Assembly: GCA_036763105.1 (NCBI GenBank) | Contig: JBAIYS010000016.1 | Location: forward strand, 1 to 57,023 | Reading direction: 5' to 3' | Origin: Peptococcaceae bacterium 1198_IL3148 | Lineage (GTDB): Bacteria > Bacillota > Desulfotomaculia > Desulfotomaculales > Desulfohalotomaculaceae | Length of the DNA stretch: 57,023 nucleotides | Shown here: piece by piece, positions 37,901-45,992 of the stretch | How positions within the stretch are numbered: position 1 is the stretch's first letter | How the letters are laid out: the number at the start of each line of letters is the position of its first letter | Position numbers and translations under genes: made by a program | The notes under the pieces: generated by a model | Told to the model about the DNA's origin: nothing | What the model saw: the letters and a program-made list of their open reading frames with translations, nothing else | Databases searched by the model: none

Positions 37901-39801
37901 ATATACAGTTGCAACAGGTAGATGCAACTTATAGACCTATTGCAACATTACCTGCTCGCAGGTCTGCCATAAGAACAGAACTTGTGTCTACAGAAGCCCT
38001 GCATCAGTGGCTAGACAACCTGTACGCTTATGAGCATGAATGTGCCAAGGGGTTGGCTATTGATCCTTATAACTACTGCTGTAATGTTGGCGATATTGCA
38101 TTAGAACAGGTCAAGGCAGTTGTTGATGATCTGCCGGATCTAGATCTCGGTCTAAGCATTGAACAGTTGCAGTCGCTGGCGGAAAGTATTCAACCAGCTA
38201 GTAAATCTAACGGTGAAGTGCTATTGGGACCTAACAAACTGGCAAAACTGTTTGCTAAATGTAAAAGTAAAAAAATTAAGGTTACGCCGACTGACACAGC
38301 AATGGTGCTTCGCTCTAAATTGGGTGATGGTAAACATGAGTATCTTTATGCAACTGAAGATTTAGAACCTACTGTGCTGGTAAACGGTCGAGAACTTAAA
38401 TGCTACCTAGACACCACACCTGGTCTCTCAGTTAGTTTAGTTATATTGTTTTTGGATGCCCAGAAACAACGCATTAATCATGTTATTTTTCAGGCTAACC
38501 GTAACGGTACAACAGAAATTCCACCGGAAACAACTTGGTTACGTTTAGGACTACGGGTGCTCTCCGGTGGCGAGACAGAAATAAAAGGCATTGTAGTGGG
38601 TCATCGTGACCTGCAACCGGCTGAAGTAATAGGTAAGGCAGAGTACTTATTACTAACCAATAACTATCCTGCTTATCATGATCTTTACCGCAATGGTTTT
38701 GTCCACAGTCGTGTTAAGGCCTATGCTGAGCGCGGTGTTAAGGTTGATGTGTTCCGTTTGCGTAACAACGAGCCTTTAAATGCTAACGAGTTTGAAGATA
38801 TCGATGTGTTAACTGGAGATGCAGCAGCATTAGATAAGATGATATCATCTGGTCGTTACAAAAGTGTGCTGGTTCATTTTTTAAGCCCTGAAATGTGGCA
38901 AGTACTAGAACAGCATATTGACAATGTTAGGGTTGTGGTTTGGTTACATGGTGCAGAAATTCATCCTTGGTATAGGCGTGCCTACAACTATACAACAGAT
39001 GCAGAGCGTGATCTTGCTAAAATAGAAAGTGATAAGCGCATGGGCTTTTGGAAAACAATACTTAACCCAATGCCTGCTAATCTACATCTGATTTTTGTCT
39101 CGCAGAGTTTTGCCAATGAGGTGTTTGAGGATTTGGGATTTGATATACCAGAAACTCAGTATAGCGTTATTCATAACCCAATAAATACTGATAAGTTTGC
39201 ATATAAAGAAAAGCCAGCGGAACAGCGCAAAAAAATATTGTCAATAAGGCCATTTGCTTCACGCCAGTATGCGAATGATTTATCTGTACAGGCTATTCTT
39301 GAGCTCTCAAAAAATCATTTCTTTAATGAATTAGAGTTTAAAATTATTGGTGACGGAAAACTATTTGATGAGACTATAGCACCGCTACGCCAGTTTAACA
39401 ATGTTTCAATTGAGCAGCGTTTTTTAACCCATAGTGAAATTGCTGCGTTGCATAAAGAGTATGGAGTGTTCCTTTGTCCAACACGGTGGGATTCACAAGG
39501 TGTGTCTCGTGATGAGGCTATGTCATCTGGACTGGTGCCAGTAACCAATGCTATTGCAGCTATACCTGAATTTGTTGATCAAACTAGTGGTGTTCTTGCA
39601 CCGCCCGAAGATGCTAATGCCCTGGCTGAGGGTATTATGGCTTTGTATAAAAATCCGGATAAATTCGTCTCTATGTCGAGAGCAGCATCCGAGCGGGTTC
39701 GTTGTCAAAGTGGTGCTAAAAAAATAATTGAACAGGAGTTGCTCATTATACAAAGTTCGTCGATAATGCCGACGGTAACTAAACAGGGGTTGAACAGATG
39801 A
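34990..39801 (+). CDS. 1603-residue multidomain FkbM methyltransferase and glycosyltransferase
   Basis: One continuous frame. Residues about 55-235 are an FkbM-type SAM methyltransferase (VIDVGANVGNHTLYLA, KVIKVDVEGMELLVLQGAE). Residues about 255-440 are a charged coiled coil. Residues about 535-850 resemble CgeB/DUF3880-type glycosyltransferases (ESAWRGKDGLW, ISFAGAYYVRYPER, QSMFARRVFELLASN). A region at 860-1000 looks like a fragment of a glycan-modifying domain. Residues about 1230-1590 are a GT4 transferase (SVIHNPINTDKF, CPTRWDSQGVSRDEAMSSG). GAGGAG precedes the ATG. It would decorate or extend a surface glycan. Its stop overlaps the next start (ATGA). Confidence 0.8.
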   Translation: MMNNQQNFNTEAKEKRPDVVELSVGDSSYLLVTPNADTDYIQKKLHNEHTPYEFEMLKDMQNRLSVDDLVIDVGANVGNHTLYLASVVGCEVIAIEPNETLAEAIIESAALNGLADRVHVEKVAAALSEGYGRFVREIQENLGAQSVELGEGNIRVMPLDSLLLPKPVKVIKVDVEGMELLVLQGAETLLRNDRPMLYVECQTDSDFRSVVNWLDTLNYGYWDTFNATPTHLFLPNEQVDIQRRVSRLQFKEVLGSYQENQKLANLRAKLDNANKKYREVNERYAQLKEQLRKEENARKVATEKFVMLQAQLETAVQALKNEQDARQKEVAELTAAVKADLIATYEAQKQINKIKPTLEAATQALKEEQVLLEEATLEKIIEEKTAELKSIKQSLERANQKYREATGVQIPALKLQITSLQKQLAKVTAERLSIEKRLIKTRASLTYQLGYQIKMAATSVRGFVRLPLALWRIYKQAKKRRGISQKKIVETDQNRPSQHKKKFLRPQINPQVTPALIKEENQSQVKALQVQGNRTTIKVACIMDDFSFGCYQPECRLHQLTPDNWQAELESFQPEILFIESAWRGKDGLWGGKVGHKSSELQDIVRWCKDRSIPTVFWNKEDPVHFQTFLNTAKLFDYVFTTDIDCIHRYKAALGHERVYLLPFACQPAVHNPIELYRRKDAISFAGAYYVRYPERTRDLESFLQALPEFRPVEIYDRNYGKDDPNYQFPAEYQPYIVGTLPFDKIDIAYKGYQYAINLNSIKQSQSMFARRVFELLASNTITISNFSRGLRLMFGDLVITSDNGNQLVQRLRNVVDNPEKVGKFRLAALRKVMQKHTYQQRLHYILAKVRGKAIEKSFPEIAVLAKATNQAEADRLTEQFLAQTHPTISMTLVTTDNVRKIDDERVQYITENEVADTQVSDVARGATWLTCMCAKDYYGPNYLLDIALATHYSCAELIGKAAYYEVADKNIQLQQVDATYRPIATLPARRSAIRTELVSTEALHQWLDNLYAYEHECAKGLAIDPYNYCCNVGDIALEQVKAVVDDLPDLDLGLSIEQLQSLAESIQPASKSNGEVLLGPNKLAKLFAKCKSKKIKVTPTDTAMVLRSKLGDGKHEYLYATEDLEPTVLVNGRELKCYLDTTPGLSVSLVILFLDAQKQRINHVIFQANRNGTTEIPPETTWLRLGLRVLSGGETEIKGIVVGHRDLQPAEVIGKAEYLLLTNNYPAYHDLYRNGFVHSRVKAYAERGVKVDVFRLRNNEPLNANEFEDIDVLTGDAAALDKMISSGRYKSVLVHFLSPEMWQVLEQHIDNVRVVVWLHGAEIHPWYRRAYNYTTDAERDLAKIESDKRMGFWKTILNPMPANLHLIFVSQSFANEVFEDLGFDIPETQYSVIHNPINTDKFAYKEKPAEQRKKILSIRPFASRQYANDLSVQAILELSKNHFFNELEFKIIGDGKLFDETIAPLRQFNNVSIEQRFLTHSEIAALHKEYGVFLCPTRWDSQGVSRDEAMSSGLVPVTNAIAAIPEFVDQTSGVLAPPEDANALAEGIMALYKNPDKFVSMSRAASERVRCQSGAKKIIEQELLIIQSSSIMPTVTKQGLNR

Positions 39802-42785
39802 AAGTGCTGATTTTTGGAAGTTGCGTTACCCGTGATGCATTAGAATTTGATGATAGTCAACAGCTAGAACTTGTTAATTATTTTGCTAGAAGCTCATTGG
39901 CAAGCGCTTATTCCAGAAAATCGGTAAAAGGTATTGATCTTCAGAAGATTAATTCTTCCTTCCAAAAGCGCATTGTAAAAGCTGATTTAGAAAAAAAGTT
40001 TCAAGAATATTTAAGTACAGCTGTATTTGACATTTTAGTGTACGACCCAATTGATGAGCGTTTTCCTCTTCTCAAAATGCAAGGTGGGGAAATTTGCACA
40101 TTTTCTAATGAACTTGCACAAACGGAGGTTTACAAGTATGTAGAAGGTATTGAAATGATAGCTTCTGGGTCAGAAGAGTTCTATCGTTTGTGGGAACGGG
40201 GTTGGAGTGCGTTTATTACCCAGCTTAATGCGGTTGGTAAATTAGATGTTTTACGTATAAATAAGGTTTTTTGGGCTAGTCAATCTAAAAGTGGTGAAAA
40301 GTATCTCCCATCGTATAGTCAAGAAAAGATTGATATAGCCAATAAGTTTCTTGATAAGCTTTATAAACGAATGGCACAGGATTTATTGAAATCCCAGTTC
40401 TATAATTTTGAAAATGATTTAATGGTTGGTGCTGATATGCATAAATGGGGGAGGAGTCCGTTTCATTTTATTGATAGTTTTTATAAACAGCTTGTGAGCA
40501 AGCTGAAATCCGAATCTTGTTACAAAGACCAGCAGATATTTTCAAGTGACACTTATAAAAAAGCCAGTGTTTTATGTCAAAAAGTAGAATCAGCTCTAGT
40601 TGAGAGAAATATTACTAATATCGTCCAGGTAGGCGTGACTAACGCGGTGGTGGTTGATCTAGCAGATTGTAATAGCGAAGCAACGGTGAAACTGGAGTCT
40701 AATGGGCAAGTGTTCCTTGAAGAAGATCATATTAGAGCCTTATTTTCCGGGGAAGGAAGTACATACCAGCTAAAAATAAACTTTCCTTCACCATTAGAAT
40801 TAGCTAACGGATTATCGGTTGACTTTAGGTTGTCAGGTTGGGTAGACATTAGTTATTTAGCTATTGGCCACACGGCTGGAAAAACGTTCAGACATGTAAA
40901 AATTCCAAACCCCTTGCAGGAGGATTGGGTCACTTTTTCAGTGGGGTGGAACGACTTGATATTTGGTCTCCAGAATGATTGGGAGGTTTCAGCACCTTCG
41001 GTAATAAGTGATTTGAGACTGTATGTAAAGGGTAGACCAAATCACCAAGGGGCTTCAATTGATGCACGTTGGGCGGCGGCTTGGTTAGAAAAAATAGAGG
41101 GTTTAGCAAGAAAAACTTATTTTTGCGGTTTATATAAAGAATCGTCTACAGATCATTCTAAGATGGCAACTAAAGAAAGGCGTAATAAGCTTTTTTTAGC
41201 AATTCAAAAGTATTTTAAACGCTGTAATCCAAATATTAAACAACATGTTGAAAGGTTTTTTGCGAGTGGTGATTTTCCGCTGACTGGGGATGCTAGCTTA
41301 TATTGGTCGATTGACCAGCCGCTACCAGAAAAATTTGAGGAAGTTGGAACATATCGTTATCTATGGCACGCTATGCAACCTGCCATATCTCTTATGGTTT
41401 ATGCAAGAGAAACCAAGACTATGGCATCTATATTTGCGGCACGTGACTTTATATCCGATTGGTTGGAGAGAAGCTTCTTTAATCCTGATCCAGATCGCAA
41501 GTTTGCATGGTATGACCACGGCACAGCCGAGCGCCTACTTGCCCTACTTTTTTTGTACGAACTGGGTCGTGAAAATAGTTTTGATTATCGATTTATGTCA
41601 CGTATCCGGCTAGCGATATTTAGACACGGACAATTGTTGGAATCTGAAGCATTTTATGCATTCTATCAATCAACGCGTTATCATAACCATGCTTGGTTTC
41701 AAGATATGGCATTGATTGCTACTGCAATCGCGATGGATGATTTTCCATGTGCTAAACGGTGGCTGGAATGCGGTATGTTTCGCTTAACAGACCAACTTAA
41801 CAAGTTAATAGTAAGAGATAATGGTTTCGCTATTTTTGTTGAGAATTCTATTGGTTACCATCATGGTATTCAGCGGCTGGTGGAGTTTGCAGGTGAGCTA
41901 GTTCAAATATCTGGTCGTCCTTCGAGTATCCCAACTATAGCTAATGAGTTAAACGCTTGGTCCGACTATCTTCGCTATCCTGACAAACGTAGTCCTTCTC
42001 AAGGCGATACTTTTCGCCTCCCGAACGTGACGGGTAAAAAAGTACGGCGTGGTAGAGTTTATCAACAACCGCATTGTCTAATATTGCCTAAAGCCGGGTA
42101 CGCTGTGGTAAAAGGTAATCATGAACAGGTGCCGTTTATGTTATGTATGTTTGCAACATCCTTGAGCAAAACCCACAAGCATGAGGATAATCTTTCTATT
42201 ACGTTATTTTTTGATGGGATTGAATGGTTAATTGACCCGAGTTTTTATTCTCATGAATATAAAAGTGATATTCCAGCCTATTTACGGAGTGCATTAGCAC
42301 ACAATAATATTGCCATACCAGGAAATAGTTATTCTATAGAGCCAGAGTTGGCATATATAAAGGGTTCAAGCGATCAAGAGAGCTTTGAACTATTTGGTGA
42401 GCATAATGCTTATTCAAATTATAAAGTTTCACGTCGCATCACAGGTCAAGTTTCAATGCTTAATATAAAAGGCTTTGATTGTGTTGAAAATTTATCTAAT
42501 GATAATGAACAAGGAGCATACTTAGTTTTTCATCTAGGAGAAGGTGTAAAGGCTAAGGTTGATGAAGATGCTGTTATACTATTACATGCTGATTCTTGTT
42601 ACCAACTGAGGTTGGAATGCTCAATTAGTAAACCAGAGGTGTATAGTGGTTGGGATAAAGAAGCTGATTTCAAAAGTGTTGCGGGGGCTGGGTTTATGCA
42701 GATTAATGACACATACACTGTTGGTTACCAAATAGAAATTGGTCATTCATGTCAATGGGAACTTAAGGTGGTTAAAAGTGTGTAG
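39798..42785 (+). CDS. DUF6270 and heparinase II/III-like protein
   Basis: A 995-residue protein. Residues 1-240 match DUF6270 (start FGSCVTRDALEF, then VNYFARSSLAS). A middle part (about 250-440) is beta-rich and perhaps carbohydrate-binding. Residues about 470-995 resemble the heparinase II/III fold: an alpha-toroid with WYDHGTAERLLALLFLYELG, then a beta-sheet part with KTHKHEDNLSITLFFDG. No signal peptide is seen, so it may act in the cytoplasm or at the membrane face. The ATGA overlap with the giant gene shows translational coupling. Its substrate is unknown. Confidence 0.75.
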   Translation: MKVLIFGSCVTRDALEFDDSQQLELVNYFARSSLASAYSRKSVKGIDLQKINSSFQKRIVKADLEKKFQEYLSTAVFDILVYDPIDERFPLLKMQGGEICTFSNELAQTEVYKYVEGIEMIASGSEEFYRLWERGWSAFITQLNAVGKLDVLRINKVFWASQSKSGEKYLPSYSQEKIDIANKFLDKLYKRMAQDLLKSQFYNFENDLMVGADMHKWGRSPFHFIDSFYKQLVSKLKSESCYKDQQIFSSDTYKKASVLCQKVESALVERNITNIVQVGVTNAVVVDLADCNSEATVKLESNGQVFLEEDHIRALFSGEGSTYQLKINFPSPLELANGLSVDFRLSGWVDISYLAIGHTAGKTFRHVKIPNPLQEDWVTFSVGWNDLIFGLQNDWEVSAPSVISDLRLYVKGRPNHQGASIDARWAAAWLEKIEGLARKTYFCGLYKESSTDHSKMATKERRNKLFLAIQKYFKRCNPNIKQHVERFFASGDFPLTGDASLYWSIDQPLPEKFEEVGTYRYLWHAMQPAISLMVYARETKTMASIFAARDFISDWLERSFFNPDPDRKFAWYDHGTAERLLALLFLYELGRENSFDYRFMSRIRLAIFRHGQLLESEAFYAFYQSTRYHNHAWFQDMALIATAIAMDDFPCAKRWLECGMFRLTDQLNKLIVRDNGFAIFVENSIGYHHGIQRLVEFAGELVQISGRPSSIPTIANELNAWSDYLRYPDKRSPSQGDTFRLPNVTGKKVRRGRVYQQPHCLILPKAGYAVVKGNHEQVPFMLCMFATSLSKTHKHEDNLSITLFFDGIEWLIDPSFYSHEYKSDIPAYLRSALAHNNIAIPGNSYSIEPELAYIKGSSDQESFELFGEHNAYSNYKVSRRITGQVSMLNIKGFDCVENLSNDNEQGAYLVFHLGEGVKAKVDEDAVILLHADSCYQLRLECSISKPEVYSGWDKEADFKSVAGAGFMQINDTYTVGYQIEIGHSCQWELKVVKSV

Positions 42786-42952
42786 GATAATAACCCATTT
42801 TAAAGGAAATGCACTCAGTTTAGTAGAGATTCTTCACAATGTTTAAGGTCGAGAATTAAAAGATTAGTGTGCTCATTTTTGCTAGAATAATAAAAGGTTT
42901 CCCCAATAAGAAACAAAGAAATGAAGATAAGGTCTAAGGGTGATCAATTATA

Positions 42953-44686
42953 ATGTTTTTAGCCAATACTTTTCGGTGGTTTTTATCTGTTGGTATCAAG
43001 TTTGCCCGTGTGGTACCAGGTCAAACTCTTTCGGTGGTGTCTGCTACCCTAATCTCGGAGGTCGCTTTGCTTCTTGCATCTTTTTTACCACTAAAGGTCA
43101 TTATGCTCCTGGCTTCACCAGGAGTTCCGAGTTATTTTCCCCAGGTGTTTCTAGAGTTTGACAGGACACAATTAGTTTTATTGTTGAGTGTAACCGCGAT
43201 TGCTTTCTATTTTGTATATCTATTAGCGGAAAAATTGATAGGTTATTGGGCAGATTGTGGTGCTCAACTTTTATTGCAAAAAAGCAAAAAGATTACCCTT
43301 TTCGAAAATCAGGTTGAAGTTGCTGTTATGGCGTATAAGCGATACACACGTTGCCTCGCCGCGGGAATATTTGCAGGACTTGCCTTTCTAATTCTGGGGA
43401 TAATTTACCCATTATTGACAATGCTGTTACTTGGGTCTGGCGTGGGAGTTTATTTAATTTTTGTCTTTTTGTATCTTGTGAACCATTCTTTCTGTGTACG
43501 AATGTATGAAGGCTTGGGTGAAGTAATAGGCATGGTTGGGCAAGCAGGGTTTCTGCTCACCTTTGCATTTATAGTGATGGATTTTCTTTTTGGTTCCCCA
43601 CCGGACTTGCTGGTTGCCATTATTTCTATAGTGTTGGTTCGCCAGGCATTAAATAAGTTAGTAGTTCTGGCAAAAGATTTTATTGCGTTAAAAAAACAAC
43701 GGCTAAAGATTACTGCTTTGTTTTTTTATGGACATACTTTAATGGATGAGAACCCCAAAAATGATAGTGGGTTTTGGCCATTGTTAGAAGTTAGTCGTTG
43801 TAAGGAATGGATCCAGTCGGTTTTGGTAGAAGCTACAGGGGTCGAGGTAAAAGGCCTGCGAATATCTTGGCATCAAACCGGGGTAGCTGACGTAGTGGCG
43901 TTTGATATCCAGGCGCCCAATAAGACAGAAGCATTAGTTAAGCGTTATTTGGTGAAGCTGTTTCATACTAAACGTCAGGCACTGGCTATTCATGAGGCAA
44001 CTTTGTTGATGGCCTTTGAGAGCGGAGGTTTACCAGTACCGCGTTTTTATGGGGTGCAAAAGGTTGATAGTTACAACTGTCATATTTTTGAGCTGTATAG
44101 TGGGACCAAGCCTTCACCGCAAGAGGCGAAGTATGGTGTACGTTTTTTGTTGGCGGAACTCTGGTCCATTGAACCACCTAAAGACATCGTAAACCGTTTC
44201 CGTCGTTCCCGTCCGTTGCTGGCTGAGAGGATTAACAGGAAAATGATTGACCGACTGCTGATTATAGCTGAACATTCGGATTCTGTTGTAGAAATGAAGC
44301 GTTTAAAGCAAAAGCTAGATGTAATCAGGGAAATACTGTCAGACTTGCCACTTTGCATCTATAACCCGGATCTAGTTGCAGATACCATGATTGTTTTGGA
44401 GAATAATAAGTTTATGGCCACAAACTGGGGCAAATGGTCTCTAGAGCCAGTGGGCGCTGGTTGGCCGTTAAGTAAACAAGAGTGGGAAATCTTGCCTGAG
44501 TTTTTTTCCTATGCAGCAAAAAAGAGACCTACACTAGATGGGGTTGCTATCAAGAAGATTCGTTTATCCGCATTGATGTTTGCTTTTGAGCGCTTTTATG
44601 AGCGCCAGCAGTTTATTTCTGCTATCGAACTTATACCACTAATCCTAGAGTGTGTGGAAGAGGTGGGGGAAGGTATTGGGAAATGA
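42953..44686 (+). CDS. Membrane protein with degenerate kinase-like C-terminal domain
   Basis: A 577-residue protein. The first 270 residues contain about six hydrophobic helices, arranged like an ABC-exporter membrane domain but without an ATPase. Residues about 280-577 look like an aminoglycoside-phosphotransferase/choline-kinase fold: VKRYLVKLFHTKRQALAIHE, GGLPVPRFYGV. The catalytic loop reads YNPDLVADTM where active kinases have HxDxxxxN, and the metal site reads NWGKW instead of DWG. It is probably a pseudokinase or lipid-linked-substrate binder. ATG 42953 has only a weak binding site. I do not recognise a named family. Confidence 0.6.
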   Translation: MFLANTFRWFLSVGIKFARVVPGQTLSVVSATLISEVALLLASFLPLKVIMLLASPGVPSYFPQVFLEFDRTQLVLLLSVTAIAFYFVYLLAEKLIGYWADCGAQLLLQKSKKITLFENQVEVAVMAYKRYTRCLAAGIFAGLAFLILGIIYPLLTMLLLGSGVGVYLIFVFLYLVNHSFCVRMYEGLGEVIGMVGQAGFLLTFAFIVMDFLFGSPPDLLVAIISIVLVRQALNKLVVLAKDFIALKKQRLKITALFFYGHTLMDENPKNDSGFWPLLEVSRCKEWIQSVLVEATGVEVKGLRISWHQTGVADVVAFDIQAPNKTEALVKRYLVKLFHTKRQALAIHEATLLMAFESGGLPVPRFYGVQKVDSYNCHIFELYSGTKPSPQEAKYGVRFLLAELWSIEPPKDIVNRFRRSRPLLAERINRKMIDRLLIIAEHSDSVVEMKRLKQKLDVIREILSDLPLCIYNPDLVADTMIVLENNKFMATNWGKWSLEPVGAGWPLSKQEWEILPEFFSYAAKKRPTLDGVAIKKIRLSALMFAFERFYERQQFISAIELIPLILECVEEVGEGIGK

Positions 44687-45033
44687 TTGTGTAACGAGTT
44701 TTGAATGATTGCGCGTATATTGGAAATCCAAGATGTTGCAGGCGCAGGTCGTCAAGTTAAGGTATTTCTTTGTATGCATTAAGTACCCAATTGGAAGCCT
44801 ATCCATTTTGTGTATAAACATGGAGTTACAATTGAGTCTTTATATTTCTACAGATGATAGATATGCGGTATCGGTAGATATTGGCGTGAAACACTAGAAT
44901 TATTTGTTTCAATTATTCACTACTGATTAAAATAAGCTATTTGGGTATGCTGCAACAGGCTTAATATTATGGTATCAGATATGCTAAGAGTTTAATTTCT
45001 TGTAACTATATATTAAATTATTGGGGGGCACAT
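44687..45033. other. Gap without a recognised gene
   Basis: 347 bp, AT-rich. A 62-codon open frame (44709-44897) lacks a binding site and a recognisable product. The gap ends with GGGGGG, the binding site of the next gene. Confidence 0.5.
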
Positions 45034-45795
45034 ATGAATTACCAAACAGAATATGATAATAACTTACTTTTACCCGATGGTGTATTTAAATTTAAAAACA
45101 GATATATTATCTACTCTTTAAAAAGAGGTTCCTCAAATAAATTATATGTGGTTTTTTCTGGCGTAGATAGTACACCTGGATTTACTAGGATGTCATACTA
45201 CGGACTTAGGGATTCCCTAGATGGCAATGTTCTACACATTAAAGATAGCTTTGGCGCACATGGATGTTATTTGTTAAACGTATCTGGGTGCAATCAAGTT
45301 AGAAATGCAGTACTAGCTCTTCTAAAAGAATCAATCAACCAGTTAAATATACCTAGAGAGAGTTTGTACTTAGTGGGGACATCAAAAGGTGGAACTATTG
45401 CGTTAGCTTACGGAATGATGTTGGGCTTTGGAAATGTTATAGTGGGGGAACCACAAGTAAGAATTGGAGACTTCTTGTTTAGTAAAGGATGGAAGAATGC
45501 AGAATATTTTAAGAGTATAGCTTATGTAATGACTGGTCGAATCAATGAAGAAGGTAAAGAATTATTAAATAGCAAGTTTAAAGAAATAATTGCTCAATGT
45601 GGTAGTAGATTTCGTGGGACCATTGAGATTATTACTGGAATAAAAACTTTATACTTAGAGAATCATGTAGATTACTTTATTCAATATGCAAAAGAGTTTG
45701 GGGTTGATGAGTCTAGAATTAATGTAGAAGTGATTGATATTGAAAAACATGATGATATTGTTGAGCCTTTTTTAAGAAGGGTTAATGAAACTTAA
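45034..45795 (+). CDS. Alpha/beta-hydrolase-like capsule-locus protein (XcbB/CpsF-like)
   Basis: A 253-residue protein with an alpha/beta-hydrolase core. The nucleophile elbow is GTSKGG (Ser near residue 115), and the expected acid/His region is EKHDDIVEPF near the C-terminus. FSGVDSTPGF and LHIKDSFGAHGCYLLN recall XcbB/CpsF-type capsule proteins and accessory-secretion Asp2. No signal or membrane segment is present. The enzymatic role is not established; an acyl or glycan-modifying step is possible. Confidence 0.6.
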   Translation: MNYQTEYDNNLLLPDGVFKFKNRYIIYSLKRGSSNKLYVVFSGVDSTPGFTRMSYYGLRDSLDGNVLHIKDSFGAHGCYLLNVSGCNQVRNAVLALLKESINQLNIPRESLYLVGTSKGGTIALAYGMMLGFGNVIVGEPQVRIGDFLFSKGWKNAEYFKSIAYVMTGRINEEGKELLNSKFKEIIAQCGSRFRGTIEIITGIKTLYLENHVDYFIQYAKEFGVDESRINVEVIDIEKHDDIVEPFLRRVNET

Positions 45796-45992
45796 ATTAT
45801 AAGTGAATAGCAAACTAAGTTAATAAATTGAAATATTAGCTAGCAACTGACTATTTATAATGTTTACTTGCTGTAGCTTTTCATTAGTGCTTCTATGATT
45901 TTGAATAAGAAAATAAACACTGTTTGATACTTTGTTGATTACAACGTTCTTAATATTGATTTGGCTTAAGTTTATAGAAAGAATGAAGGGGG

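Noticed and set aside
42940-43161. Short open frame overlapping the membrane protein start
   Set aside because: It overlaps the longer, better-supported frame starting at 42953 and has no recognisable product.
44709-44897. 62-codon frame between the pseudokinase-like and hydrolase-like genes
   Set aside because: No binding site, no family likeness, and composition like spacer DNA.
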